A stretch of DNA of 64,000 bases from Pelomonas sp. SE-A7 (GTDB lineage: Bacteria; Pseudomonadota; Gammaproteobacteria; Burkholderiales; Burkholderiaceae_C): positions 1,178,001-1,242,000 of the forward strand of contig NZ_JAUASW010000001.1 in assembly GCF_030345705.1 (NCBI RefSeq). Direction: 5' to 3'. Numbering within the stretch: position 1 is the first letter of the stretch; the number at the start of each line of letters is the position of its first letter. Shown in pieces: positions 19,692 through 28,269 of the stretch. A program made the position numbers and the translations under genes. Under the pieces are notes generated by a model that ran no database searches, had not been told where the DNA came from, and was given only the letters and a program-made list of their open reading frames with translations.

Positions 19692-20732
19692 ATGTCGCTC
19701 GTTCCCTACGCCCTGACCCGCCCCTTCCTGTTCGGTCTCGATCCGGAACATGCCCATGAGCTGACCCTGGGCGCCATCGCGCGGCTGCAGAACACGCCGG
19801 CGCAATGCCTCTGGTCGCAGACCCGCGTCACCGACCCGGTCACGCTGGCAGGGCTGAAGTTCCCCAACCGCCTAGGCCTGGCCGCCGGCCTGGACAAGAA
19901 CGGCCGCTGCATAGACGGCCTGGGCGCCATGGGCTTCGGCTTCATCGAGGTGGGCACGGTCACGCCCAAGGGCCAGCCCGGCAACGACAAGCCGCGCATG
20001 TTCCGCCTGCCGGAGGCGAATGCGCTGATCAATCGGCTGGGCTTCAACAACGAAGGCCTGGACGCCTTCCTGGCCAATGTGCAGCGGGCGCACAGCTTTC
20101 GCGCGGCCGGCGGCCTGGTCGGCCTGAACATCGGCAAGAACGCCGCCACGCCGATCGAAAACGCCGTCGACGACTACCTGATAGGCCTGGAAGGCGTGTT
20201 CCCCCACGCCGACTACATCACGGTCAACATCTCCAGCCCCAACACCAAGAACCTGCGCACTCTGCAGAGCGACGAGGCGCTGGACGCCCTGCTCTCGCGG
20301 CTGCAGGCCCGCAAGCAGCAGTTGGAAGCCGGCAGCGGCCGCCAGGTGCCGATGTTCGTCAAGATTGCGCCCGACCTGGAAGAAGACCAGGTGGCCGTGA
20401 TCGCGCAGACCCTGCAGAAGAACGGCATAGACGGCGTGATCGCCACCAACACCACGATCTCGCGCGAGGCCGTGCAAGGCCTGCAGCATGCAGGCGAGGC
20501 CGGTGGCCTCTCGGGCCGGCCGGTGTTCGAGGCCAGCAACAGGGTCATCCGTCTGCTGCGCGCGGCGCTCGGCAAGGACTACCCCATCATCGGCGTCGGC
20601 GGCGTGTTGTCGGGCGAAGACGCCCGCGCCAAGATCCAGGCCGGCGCCGACCTGGTGCAGGTCTACACCGGCCTGATCTACCGGGGGCCGGCCCTGGTGC
20701 GCGAATGCGCGGCGGCGCTGGCCCGACCCTGA
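19692..20732 (+). CDS. pyrD: dihydroorotate dehydrogenase (quinone), class 2
   Basis: 346 residues. N-terminal amphipathic helices PYALTRPFLFGLDPEHAHEL mark the membrane-associated class 2 form; NRLGLAAGLDKNGRCID, GFGFIEVGTVTP, NISSPNTKNLR (catalytic Ser) and IGVGGVLSGEDA bind FMN and substrate. It oxidises dihydroorotate to orotate with quinone reduction at the inner membrane. No Shine-Dalgarno is visible: the ATG follows a -10-like GACAAT (19678-19683) by 8 nt, so the mRNA may be leaderless. Confidence 0.95.
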   Translation: MSLVPYALTRPFLFGLDPEHAHELTLGAIARLQNTPAQCLWSQTRVTDPVTLAGLKFPNRLGLAAGLDKNGRCIDGLGAMGFGFIEVGTVTPKGQPGNDKPRMFRLPEANALINRLGFNNEGLDAFLANVQRAHSFRAAGGLVGLNIGKNAATPIENAVDDYLIGLEGVFPHADYITVNISSPNTKNLRTLQSDEALDALLSRLQARKQQLEAGSGRQVPMFVKIAPDLEEDQVAVIAQTLQKNGIDGVIATNTTISREAVQGLQHAGEAGGLSGRPVFEASNRVIRLLRAALGKDYPIIGVGGVLSGEDARAKIQAGADLVQVYTGLIYRGPALVRECAAALARP

Positions 20733-20780
20733 CGGGTCTCGGGGCCATCCCCTAAGGGTTCCCCTCCCCCTTGCCTTGTG

Positions 20781-20799
20781 GCCCCCCGCGCCGGGGGGC
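20781..20799. repeat. strong GC hairpin after pyrD
   Basis: GCCCCCCG (20781-20788) pairs with CGGGGGGC (20792-20799) across a 3-nt loop. It may slow or end transcription after pyrD, although no T-run follows. A similar C-run/G-run hairpin occurs at 52990-53004. Confidence 0.45.
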
Positions 20800-20875
20800 G
20801 CCGGGCTTCGAAGCTCTCCCTAAGGTCGCGTCCGTGGCTGGCCGCCCCGGGCCGGACCGAAATGGAGATCCCGCA

Positions 20876-21559
20876 ATGAGCTTCGAAGTCCTTGCCGCAG
20901 AACCCGACTGCGGCACCTCACCGCCCACCCGGCGGACCCTCCTGAAGTCGCTGGCCGGCGCAGCCGCCGCGATCGCGGGCGTCGGCCTGACCGGCCAGGC
21001 CCAGGCCACCCAGATCAAGCCGCACAACCTGACGCGCCTGATCAACGACGCCGACACCATCGTCGGCGGCAAGGTGATCCGCGTCACCGACGGCATGCAG
21101 GGCAAGCTGCCCTACACCGAGGTGACCATCAGCGTGGCCACCTCGGCCAAGAAGAAGCTGGTCACCCGCTCGGAATACACCTTCCGCCAGTTCGGCCTGC
21201 AGAAGGCCCGCAAGATGCCCGATGGCCGCTTCTTCCTGGGCCTGGCCCCCGAAGGCATGGCCAAGTGGAAGAAGGACGAACAGGTCCTGGCCTTCCTGTA
21301 CAAGCCGGCCGCCCGCACCGGACTGCGAACCACCGTGGGCCTGGGCATGGGCAAGTTCCTGACCATGGGCGACCGCATGGCCAATGCCTTCAACAACCGC
21401 GGCCTGTTCCAGGACGTGCGCATCAATCCCGGTCTGCTCAATGCGGCCGAGCAGGACATGCTGGCCAAGAACGGCGGCGACGTCGATTCCAACGTGCTGA
21501 TCGGCCTGGTCAACAAGGCCGTGGCCGGCCAATGGATTCAGAAGGGGTTGATGAAGTGA
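20876..21559 (+). CDS. Tat-signal protein of unknown function, partner of the metalloprotease
   Basis: 227 residues. A twin-arginine signal PPTRRTLLKSLAGAAAAIAG starts near residue 17 and ends about residue 44 (GQAQA). The mature part (about 180 residues) starts with a helix (KPHNLTRLINDADTIVGGKV) and continues with strand-rich sequence, Lys-rich KKKLVTRSEYTFRQFGLQKARK, and a C-terminal helical region. I do not recognise a domain. Its stop overlaps the GTG start of the protease by 4 nt, so the two products are probably made in fixed ratio. A propeptide-like inhibitor, chaperone or substrate adaptor for the protease are possibilities, all inferred from context. Confidence 0.78.
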   Translation: MSFEVLAAEPDCGTSPPTRRTLLKSLAGAAAAIAGVGLTGQAQATQIKPHNLTRLINDADTIVGGKVIRVTDGMQGKLPYTEVTISVATSAKKKLVTRSEYTFRQFGLQKARKMPDGRFFLGLAPEGMAKWKKDEQVLAFLYKPAARTGLRTTVGLGMGKFLTMGDRMANAFNNRGLFQDVRINPGLLNAAEQDMLAKNGGDVDSNVLIGLVNKAVAGQWIQKGLMK

Positions 21560-24099
21560 GCACCTTGAAGCAAACCCTCAGCCGCCTCGCCCGTCTCGGG
21601 CTGATGGCCGGCGTGGCCCTGGCCAGCCTGGCCCAGGCAGCCGGCCCGCTCTACACGACGGACAAGCCCGGCAACCCGCAACCGCTGCGCTGGAACACCA
21701 GCAAGCCGATTCCGGTCTACACCGACCTGGGCGTCTACGCCTACGACGTGGATGGCAAGACTCCCTTCATCACCAACCAGCGCGCCCGCGAGATGGTGGC
21801 TTTCGCGGTGAACGAATGGAGCAAGGTGCCGACCTCGACCTGGAAGGGCTACATCGCCGGCGACTTCAGCCAGGTGCCCTCGATCGGCGCCGACGTGACG
21901 GCCGCCAATGTTGAAAAGGTCTACGGCCAGTACAACGGTGGCGGCATGCACGTCATCTATGACACCGACGGCGGCATCCTGGAGAACTACTTCGGCCTGC
22001 CCAAGGACGCGGTGCTGGGCATCGCCTTCCCCGAGATCGCCGAGGACACCGACGGCGACGGCTACGAAGACACCATCGTCGAGGCCACGGCCCTGATGAA
22101 CGGCTACGCCGTCGACATCAACGACAAGGACGGCAGCAAGTTCACCGGCATCATGACGCACGAGTTCGGCCATGCGCTGAACCTGTCGCATACCCAGGTC
22201 AACGGCCAGATGGCCTACTTCAGCATCCCGGGCTACTACGACCTCTATGCGGGCGTGCCGGGCTGCGGCAATGCCACGGCCTACCACCGCATAGGCTTTG
22301 GCGGCAACGACATGCCGGCGCAGTATGTCGAGACCATGTTCCCCTTCATCGATCCCAGTGCCGACATCGGCTACCAGATGAGCACGGTGAACATGCCCGA
22401 CGACATCGCCGGCATCTCCAACCTGTACCCGACGGCCAACTACCGCTCCAGCACCGGCAGCATTGCCGGCACGCTGTACCTGAAGGATGGCCGCACGCCC
22501 TATGCCGGGGTCAACGTGATCGCACGCAACGTCAGCAATCCGCTGGCCGATGCGGTGTCGGCCATGACCGGCGACCAGACCCAGGGCAAGGTGGGACCGG
22601 ACGGCCGCTATCAGATCAACAACCTGAAGGCCGGCCAGAAGTACGTGCTCTACATGGAAGAGATCGTGGCCGGCGGCTACCCGACCGAGCCGCGCGCCCT
22701 GGTCTCGGAAGCCGAATACTGGAACAGCGCCGAAGGCGCGAGCCCGGCCAATGACAAGGCCTGCGACGCCACGGCCATCACGGCCCAGGCCGGCAAGACG
22801 GCCAAGGCCGACCTGGTCTTCAATGGCTATGCCGACGGTGTCGACTACTACCCGCTGATCAATGCCAACCTGACCAAGCTGTCGCGCAACGGCAGCCGCG
22901 CTTCCGGCGTGTCCTGGTCCACCCAGTTCATCTGGGATGCCCGCACCGGCATCGAGGTGCTGCCGGCCAACATCTTCGCCAGCAACGGCGGCATGGACGC
23001 CAACGGCCTGAGCTTCCTGGTCAACGCGGACACGGACGGCAACGGCATCAGCTCGGCCGCGATCTATGCCTTCGGCAAGACCATCAACCTGGGGTCGCTG
23101 AACAAGGACAAGTGCGGTGGCGACAGCATCTTCGGTCCGGCCTCCAGCTATGGCTTTGCGCTGGACGACTGGGGCCTGACGGCCGTGGGCCTGGCCTACG
23201 TGGACAGCGACGGTGACGGCTTCTGCCAGAGCGGCTTCCTGCCCGAGATCCGGCCCTTCATCTGGAAGCCGATCGGCGGCATGCGCCAGCTCGACATTGC
23301 CGGCCACAACTACAACACCGAGGGCTGGCTGCGTGCGCAGAACGTGTCCGGCGACGGCACCGTGGTGCTGGGCGAAACCAACTACCAGAAGGCCATGGCC
23401 TGGGTGAACGAAGGCAAGCGCATCGACCTGTTCGCCAAGTACGGAGGCATCAATGCCTACGCGGTCAACAAGGACGGCACCCGCGTCGCCATGGACTCGG
23501 TCAAGAAGATCAAGCGCACGGCCGAAGACGGCACGGTCTATGACGACTACCTGTCCAACGGCGCCATCGTCTGGAACCCCAAGGCGAACAAGGAGAAGGA
23601 CGCCCTCACCAAGCTGCCGCAGATGCGCTGGTGTACCGACCTGGCCCTGCCGGCCTACATCGACTGGTTCGGCCAGCTGGTGGACCCCTGCGCCAACGGT
23701 GCGGCCGCGGTGCAGGCCGACTATGGCTTTGTGCCCATGCAGATCAACGACATGAGCGACGACGGCCGCATCATGGTCGGCCGCGCCGGCTCCTTCATCA
23801 CCAACACCTTCGAAGGCGTGATGTACGTCGAAGGCATCGGCTGGATCAAGATGGGCGAGTTCTTCCGCAAGCAGGGCGTGGCCGAGGCCTACCGCTACGG
23901 CATGCAGAACCCGGTGTCGCTCAACGCAGCCGGCAACGAGATGATCGGCGGCCTGCTGTTCGTCGAGGCGACCTGGTACGTGGACATGAAGGAGGTCTAT
24001 GTCTGCGAGAACCGCCGCTCGCAGAAGACCAGCTTCCCGGACGGCTTCATCCAGAAGGTCCGCGGCGGCGCCAAGATGGGTCGATGCGAACACCAGTGA
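21556..24099 (+). CDS. secreted matrixin-like metalloprotease with HAF-type repeat region
   Basis: 847 residues from a GTG in a GTGA overlap; the resulting N-terminus has a good signal peptide ending near SLAQAA (residue 29). The catalytic domain has HEFGHALNLSH, with His202, Glu203, His206 and His212 as the zinc site, and downstream NMPDDIAGISNLYP, which matches the end of matrixin (MMP-type) domains. A beta-sandwich segment about 297-375 (GSIAGTLYLKDGRTP to GQKYVLYMEEI) looks like a carboxypeptidase-regulatory-type domain. From about 430 on, repeated units such as AQNVSGDGTVVLGETN and INDMSDDGRIMVGRAG resemble HAF beta-propeller repeats. Asp/Gly-rich DTDGDGYEDT and DSDGDGFC motifs may bind calcium. 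Target unknown. Confidence 0.85.
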   Translation: MSTLKQTLSRLARLGLMAGVALASLAQAAGPLYTTDKPGNPQPLRWNTSKPIPVYTDLGVYAYDVDGKTPFITNQRAREMVAFAVNEWSKVPTSTWKGYIAGDFSQVPSIGADVTAANVEKVYGQYNGGGMHVIYDTDGGILENYFGLPKDAVLGIAFPEIAEDTDGDGYEDTIVEATALMNGYAVDINDKDGSKFTGIMTHEFGHALNLSHTQVNGQMAYFSIPGYYDLYAGVPGCGNATAYHRIGFGGNDMPAQYVETMFPFIDPSADIGYQMSTVNMPDDIAGISNLYPTANYRSSTGSIAGTLYLKDGRTPYAGVNVIARNVSNPLADAVSAMTGDQTQGKVGPDGRYQINNLKAGQKYVLYMEEIVAGGYPTEPRALVSEAEYWNSAEGASPANDKACDATAITAQAGKTAKADLVFNGYADGVDYYPLINANLTKLSRNGSRASGVSWSTQFIWDARTGIEVLPANIFASNGGMDANGLSFLVNADTDGNGISSAAIYAFGKTINLGSLNKDKCGGDSIFGPASSYGFALDDWGLTAVGLAYVDSDGDGFCQSGFLPEIRPFIWKPIGGMRQLDIAGHNYNTEGWLRAQNVSGDGTVVLGETNYQKAMAWVNEGKRIDLFAKYGGINAYAVNKDGTRVAMDSVKKIKRTAEDGTVYDDYLSNGAIVWNPKANKEKDALTKLPQMRWCTDLALPAYIDWFGQLVDPCANGAAAVQADYGFVPMQINDMSDDGRIMVGRAGSFITNTFEGVMYVEGIGWIKMGEFFRKQGVAEAYRYGMQNPVSLNAAGNEMIGGLLFVEATWYVDMKEVYVCENRRSQKTSFPDGFIQKVRGGAKMGRCEHQ

Positions 24100-24106
24100 T
24101 GCGGCA

Positions 24107-25939
24107 CTAGGTGTGAGCTTTCAAGCCCGGTCGGAAGACCGGGCTTTTTTGTTTCTGCGGACGCGCCTGCATCAGCCCCAGCGCCACCAGCAGCCCCGGC
24201 AGGCTGGCCAGGCCGCAGACCAGCGTCCAGACCGCCGTCTCGCGCCAGCCCAGCTGCCGACGACGCGCCAGCAAGGCAGCGCCCAGCGCGCTGCCGGCCA
24301 TCAGCAGCGCTGCCGCCAGTTGCACGCCCTGGCTGCGAGGCAATGGTGCCCCGGCCTGCTCGATCAAGCCTTGCCCTGGCTGGACGGCATCGTCGAGCCG
24401 GCTCAGCAGCTCATGCTGCAAGGGAGAGACCATCCAGTACCAGGCCGTGAAGCCCTCGCCGAAGCTGGGCTGCAAGGGCTGGGAGCGGACCTGCCGGACC
24501 TGGCCTTGAGCGTCGACGTGGTACTGGCTGAGCAGCGGCCGGCTCGGCTCCAGCACCAGGCCTTCCAGCACCGACACCAGCCAGCCATCGGGCAGCACGG
24601 CCAGGTCGACCGGACCCAGGTCGCGCAGGCCTTGTGGCCATTCGAGGCGCCAGCGCACCTGCTTCAGATGGCGGTCGGTCAGGATCAGCTCGCGCTTGGT
24701 GAGCCAGACCAGGTCCTGGGCCGGCCCCAGCGGCACCGGGGTCGAGACGAAACGATCATCCTCGCGCGGCAATTGCAGGGCCGTGAGCATCCGGCCGTTG
24801 GCCGGGTCCAGCCGCAACAGCCGCGAACCAAGGATGGCCCAAGGACCCACCGGCAACGGAGGCGCTTCGAATCGCTGGCTGGCATCGACCGCGCCGCCGC
24901 CCTCAATCAGGCCCTGTCGCCCGATGCGACCAACGAGGCGACGCTGCGCGTCAAAAGCCAGGTAAATCTGCTCGGCATGGCTGTATTCCAGGCGCCAGTC
25001 GCGCTCGGGCCAGGCCCAGGCCAGGCTCTTGAGCCGGCCCGGCTGGTAGTTGACCGGCAGGCGGCCAAACTCCACGACCGCATTTGCCGTCGGCAAGGCC
25101 TTCAGGGCCGCTTCATCCAGCGCCGGTCCGCCGCTGGCCGTCAGCGCGGCGGCCAGGCGCTTGCGGGCGCCGGCCTGGCGCCAGGCCACATAGCTGTCGG
25201 GTGGCGGCGCCTCGGCGAATTGCGGATGCGCGCCCAGCGCGCCAAGCGCGGCCTGGTAGCCGACCGAGCCGCCCATCTGCAGCAGGATGGTCAGCGCCAG
25301 CACAGCTGGCAACACCAGCAAGACCTGGCCCCAGGCACCGCGAGGCCCCCGTTCCAGATCGGGCTGGAACACGCGCTCCACCGCCAGCAGCAGCCAGGCC
25401 AGCAGGCCGGCCATGGGCAGCAGCAGCCAGGGCAGCGCCAGGAACTCCGGCAGCAGCAAGAAGGGCGTGAGCAGCAGCAAGAGCGCCCAGCGCCCCGGCG
25501 TCAGCAAGGCCAGCCACGCGCACAGCGAACCGCAGAAGGCCAGCATCCAGGCCTGCAGGGCCAGGCCCAGCTGCCAGGTCTCGACCGGGCGGCCGCCCAG
25601 CGCCACCACCGGCAGGGCCAGGGCCACCGGCAGGCCCACCATGGCCAACAGGACCAGGCCGTTCGCCAGGCCCAGGCAGGCGGCGATGCGCCGCGGTGCC
25701 ACAGGCCGGTGCAGCAGAGTGAGCCAGACGGCGGGCCGCCGGTAGCCCCAGGCCTGCCAGCCGCCGACCAGGCCACCGACCACAACATAGACGCCGCCGA
25801 TCACGACCAGCAGACCCTGGTTGGGCTGGGCCAGGTCGGTCATGCGGCTCAGGTAGGACAGGCCGATCAGATGGACCAGCCCCAGACCCAGGGCCCAGCC
25901 GCGCCAACGCAGCAGTTCCGATTTCAGGAGTTCAGGCAT
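24107..25939 (-). CDS. ABC transporter permease-like membrane protein
   Basis: 610 residues. About seven hydrophobic segments fill roughly the first 240 residues (starting GWALGLGLVHLIGL), then a large non-membrane domain about 270-560, then one or two segments near the C-terminus (AAALLMAGSALGAALLARR, LVCGLASLPGLLVALG). The topology suits an ABC-2-like exporter with a big extracytoplasmic domain. The start MPELLKSELLRW overlaps the ATPase stop by 8 nt. With the GntR gene and ATPase this forms an YtrA-type module; such modules often answer cell-wall-active compounds, but cargo is unknown here. The reading frame ends within the convergent terminator. Confidence 0.78.
   Translation of the reverse strand: MPELLKSELLRWRGWALGLGLVHLIGLSYLSRMTDLAQPNQGLLVVIGGVYVVVGGLVGGWQAWGYRRPAVWLTLLHRPVAPRRIAACLGLANGLVLLAMVGLPVALALPVVALGGRPVETWQLGLALQAWMLAFCGSLCAWLALLTPGRWALLLLLTPFLLLPEFLALPWLLLPMAGLLAWLLLAVERVFQPDLERGPRGAWGQVLLVLPAVLALTILLQMGGSVGYQAALGALGAHPQFAEAPPPDSYVAWRQAGARKRLAAALTASGGPALDEAALKALPTANAVVEFGRLPVNYQPGRLKSLAWAWPERDWRLEYSHAEQIYLAFDAQRRLVGRIGRQGLIEGGGAVDASQRFEAPPLPVGPWAILGSRLLRLDPANGRMLTALQLPREDDRFVSTPVPLGPAQDLVWLTKRELILTDRHLKQVRWRLEWPQGLRDLGPVDLAVLPDGWLVSVLEGLVLEPSRPLLSQYHVDAQGQVRQVRSQPLQPSFGEGFTAWYWMVSPLQHELLSRLDDAVQPGQGLIEQAGAPLPRSQGVQLAAALLMAGSALGAALLARRRQLGWRETAVWTLVCGLASLPGLLVALGLMQARPQKQKSPVFRPGLKAHT
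24123..24151 (+). terminator. intrinsic terminator of the protease operon
   Basis: A 10-bp stem AAGCCCGGTC (24123-24132) with GACCGGGCTT (24137-24146), a GGAA loop, then further T residues. It lies inside the 3' end of the convergent permease gene, whose last codons run through it. Confidence 0.88.
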
Positions 25940-26894
25940 CGAGGGCCTCCTGCACCGCCGCGGCGGCCGTGCGCCGTGGCGCGGCATGGCGCTGGGCCAG
26001 CACCGCGTTGACGGCCCGATCCAGGCCGACCGCTGCACTGGCATGACGCCGCACGCCCAGCTGTTCCAGGCGTGGCAAGACGGCCTCATGGTCCTGGTCA
26101 AACAGCAGCAACTCGGTCAGGCCGTCCAGGGTCTGGCTTTCCAGATAGCCGGGCAGACCGCGCAGGTCCGGCGCCCGCACCGGGAACTCGAGTTGCCAGA
26201 GCCGCACGCGCTGGCAGAACTCGTCCGGCGTGGACTGGTGCCGCAGCTCGCCGCGCTCCAGCACGATCAGCTGGTCGGCCACGCGCTCGATCTCTTCCAT
26301 CTGGTGCGAGCAATAGATGATGGTGGCGCCACGCTGCTGGCCGCAGAACAGCAGGGCTTCGAGGAAGGCCCGCTTGGAGACCACGTCCAAGCCCAGCGTG
26401 GGCTCGTCGAGTATCAGCAGCTCGGGCTGCTGGGCCAGCGCCAGCGCCAAGCTCAGGCCGGCCCGCTCGCCGCGCGACAGCTCCGACACCCGCTGCGAAC
26501 GCTCGACATTGAAATAGCCCAGCACCTCTTCGAGCAGCTTCTCATCCCAGCGCTGCTGTGCCGCATAGAGCCGGCGTTGCATGGCGATCAGCTCCTGCAC
26601 GCCCATCCAGGCCGGCAGGCTGTGCTCCTCGTTGACGAAGCCAATGCGCGCGCGCTCGGCCGGCCCCAGCGACTGGCAGTCCACACCCAGCACCGATGCG
26701 CTGCCGCTGCTGGGCGACAGAAAGCCGAGCAGGATGCGGAACAGCGTGGACTTGCCGGCGCCGTTGGCTCCGACGATGGCGTGGATGCCGCCGCGCGGCA
26801 GGCGCAGCGTCAGGCCGTTCAGCGCCTGCTTGCCCCGGCCGTAGCGTCGGCTGAGCGACTCGGTCTCGATGGCCCAGGTCGATCCAAGGTTCAT
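25932..26894 (-). CDS. ABC transporter ATP-binding protein
   Basis: 320 residues. Walker A GANGAGKST near residue 42, Q-loop region NEEHSLPAWMG (with no obvious Gln at the usual site), signature LSRGERAG, Walker B LLILDEPTLGLD, and switch His in CSHQMEEIE. A C-terminal extension of about 100 residues follows. The signature LSRGE differs from the usual LSGGQ but is seen in exporter ATPases of the YtrB/BcrA group. It powers the permease encoded next, and follows the GntR gene by 30 nt. Confidence 0.9.
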   Translation of the reverse strand: MNLGSTWAIETESLSRRYGRGKQALNGLTLRLPRGGIHAIVGANGAGKSTLFRILLGFLSPSSGSASVLGVDCQSLGPAERARIGFVNEEHSLPAWMGVQELIAMQRRLYAAQQRWDEKLLEEVLGYFNVERSQRVSELSRGERAGLSLALALAQQPELLILDEPTLGLDVVSKRAFLEALLFCGQQRGATIIYCSHQMEEIERVADQLIVLERGELRHQSTPDEFCQRVRLWQLEFPVRAPDLRGLPGYLESQTLDGLTELLLFDQDHEAVLPRLEQLGVRRHASAAVGLDRAVNAVLAQRHAAPRRTAAAAVQEALDA

Positions 26895-26924
26895 GGTGTG
26901 GCTCCTCCTTTGAATTCGATGGCA

Positions 26925-27338
26925 TCAGGCGCTGCGGCGCCCCGGCCGCGCGCGCTCCAGCTCGGCGCTCAGCCGCTCGACGACCTGCTCGTTGGGCAGA
27001 TCCAGGGCGATGACCTCGTCGACGAAGCGCTCGCAGGCGGCACCGAGTCGGCGCTGCTGCTCGCTGCGCGAAAGCCGCTGACGTTGCTCCGCGACAAACA
27101 GCCCTAGGCCGGCGCGGGCATCGACCCAGCCTTCCGCCCCCAGCTCCTGATAGGCCCGGGCCACGGTGTTCGGATTGATCAGCAGCTGCTGCGCCAGGCC
27201 GCGCACGCTGGGCAGCGCGTCACCGGCCTGGAGTTCGCCAGCAGCAATCTGGCGGCGTATGGCATCGACGATCTGGCGCGCAATCGGCCGGGCGTCGCCC
27301 GGTCGTATGTCGATGATCAGCGGGGCACTGGCAGGCAT
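26925..27338 (-). CDS. GntR-family transcriptional regulator, YtrA type
   Basis: 137 residues. The N-terminal winged helix-turn-helix has PIARQIVDAIRRQIAAGEL and LPSVRGLAQQLLINPNTVARAYQEL, the GntR hallmark. The short C-terminal part (about 60 residues, helical, ending Arg-rich) is too small for a FadR or HutC ligand domain, which defines the YtrA subfamily. Such regulators usually repress their own ABC transporter operon. A 7-bp inverted repeat at 27355-27377, just ahead of the start, is the obvious operator. Confidence 0.9.
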   Translation of the reverse strand: MPASAPLIIDIRPGDARPIARQIVDAIRRQIAAGELQAGDALPSVRGLAQQLLINPNTVARAYQELGAEGWVDARAGLGLFVAEQRQRLSRSEQQRRLGAACERFVDEVIALDLPNEQVVERLSAELERARPGRRSA

Positions 27339-27354
27339 GGTGGCTGTGTTCTCA

Positions 27355-27377
27355 CTGTACTAGTTCAATGAGTACAG
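27355..27377. promoter_or_regulatory. candidate GntR operator (inverted repeat)
   Basis: CTGTACT (27355-27361) and AGTACAG (27371-27377) form a perfect 7-bp inverted repeat with a 9-nt spacer. It lies 17 nt upstream of the GntR start. Leftward, TTGTCT near 27388-27383 and TAGTAC near 27364-27359 could be the -35 and -10, so the repeat would sit between and over them. Confidence 0.65.
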
Positions 27378-27414
27378 TTTAGACAAGCCCGGCCTCTGGG
27401 TCCGGTGTGAGAAG

Positions 27415-28269
27415 TCAGGGAACCTGGGTCAGCAGCCTGGCAAGCCTTGCATGCACGCCTTGCAATTCAGCCGTGAGCCGGCTCGATCCGTCGAGATAGC
27501 AGGCCATCACGACCGGCGCCCGGCCCGGCGGCCAGGCGACGGCCACGTCATTGACCGCGCCGCGGGCGCCGGTGCCGGTCTTGTCGCCGGCCTTCCAGCC
27601 CACCGGCAGGCCGGCGCGCAGGCGCTGCAGGCCGGTGCTCGATTCGCGCAGCCAGGTGGTCAAGCGATCTCGCGAGGCCTTGGAAAGCCGCTCGCCCAGC
27701 AAGAGCTTGCGCGTGCTCTCGGCCATGGCGGCCGGGCTGGTGGTGTCGCGCGGATCGCCGGGCAGGTTGCTGTTGAGCTCCAGCTCCCAGCGGTCCAGCC
27801 GCGTCACATCGTCACCCAGCTCGCGCAGGAAGCGGGTCAGGCCGGCCGGGCCCTGGATGCGTTCCAGCAGCAGATTGGCGGCCGGGTTGTCGCTGACATG
27901 GACTATGGCCGCGCAGAGCTGCGCCACCGTCAGCTCGACATGGGCCTTGTCGCCCAGGGCCGTGCCGGTGACAGGCGCATGCGAGCGCAGATCCTGCAGG
28001 CCGAAGGCAATGCGCTGATCGAGCTTCAGGCGACCGGCATCGACCTCGGCCAGCACGGCCGCGGCCAGCAGCAGCTTGAAGGTCGAGCACATCGCAAATG
28101 ACTCGTCGGCGCGGTGGCTCAGCAGCACCTGGCCGGTCGAGCCATCGATGGCGCAGAAGCCGATGCGGCCGCCGACCTCGCGCTCAAGACGCGCCATCTC
28201 GTCGTCAGCCAATGCCGGCAGCGCGAAGGCCAGCGGCGCCAGGCTCAGCGAACGGCGCAGGCGGTCCAT
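27415..28269 (-). CDS. class A beta-lactamase
   Basis: 284 residues. All class A motifs are intact: Ser62-Thr-Phe-Lys65 (Ambler S70xxK), S126-D-N (SDN loop), Glu162 in ELELN (E166xxLN), and K230-T-G (KTG). It should acylate and hydrolyse beta-lactams in the periplasm. The N-terminus RLRRSLSLAPLAFALPALA is a short export signal. A Cys precedes the active Ser (Ambler 69), but position 238 appears to be Gly, so the Cys69-Cys238 bridge of KPC/SME carbapenemases is absent. The ATG overlaps the parC stop by 1 nt (TGATG), so it is the last gene of the parE operon; no ampR-like regulator is nearby. Confidence 0.92.
   Translation of the reverse strand: MDRLRRSLSLAPLAFALPALADDEMARLEREVGGRIGFCAIDGSTGQVLLSHRADESFAMCSTFKLLLAAAVLAEVDAGRLKLDQRIAFGLQDLRSHAPVTGTALGDKAHVELTVAQLCAAIVHVSDNPAANLLLERIQGPAGLTRFLRELGDDVTRLDRWELELNSNLPGDPRDTTSPAAMAESTRKLLLGERLSKASRDRLTTWLRESSTGLQRLRAGLPVGWKAGDKTGTGARGAVNDVAVAWPPGRAPVVMACYLDGSSRLTAELQGVHARLARLLTQVP

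Noticed and set aside
21538..24093. A long open frame opposite the matrixin-like protease
   Set aside because: The protease on the + strand has a signal peptide and zinc motif; the antisense frame is Val/His/Gly-rich shadow sequence.
27415..28269. KPC/SME-type carbapenemase by virtue of Cys next to the active Ser
   Set aside because: The second Cys needed for the Cys69-Cys238 bridge is absent; position 238 appears to be Gly, so carbapenemase activity is not supported.
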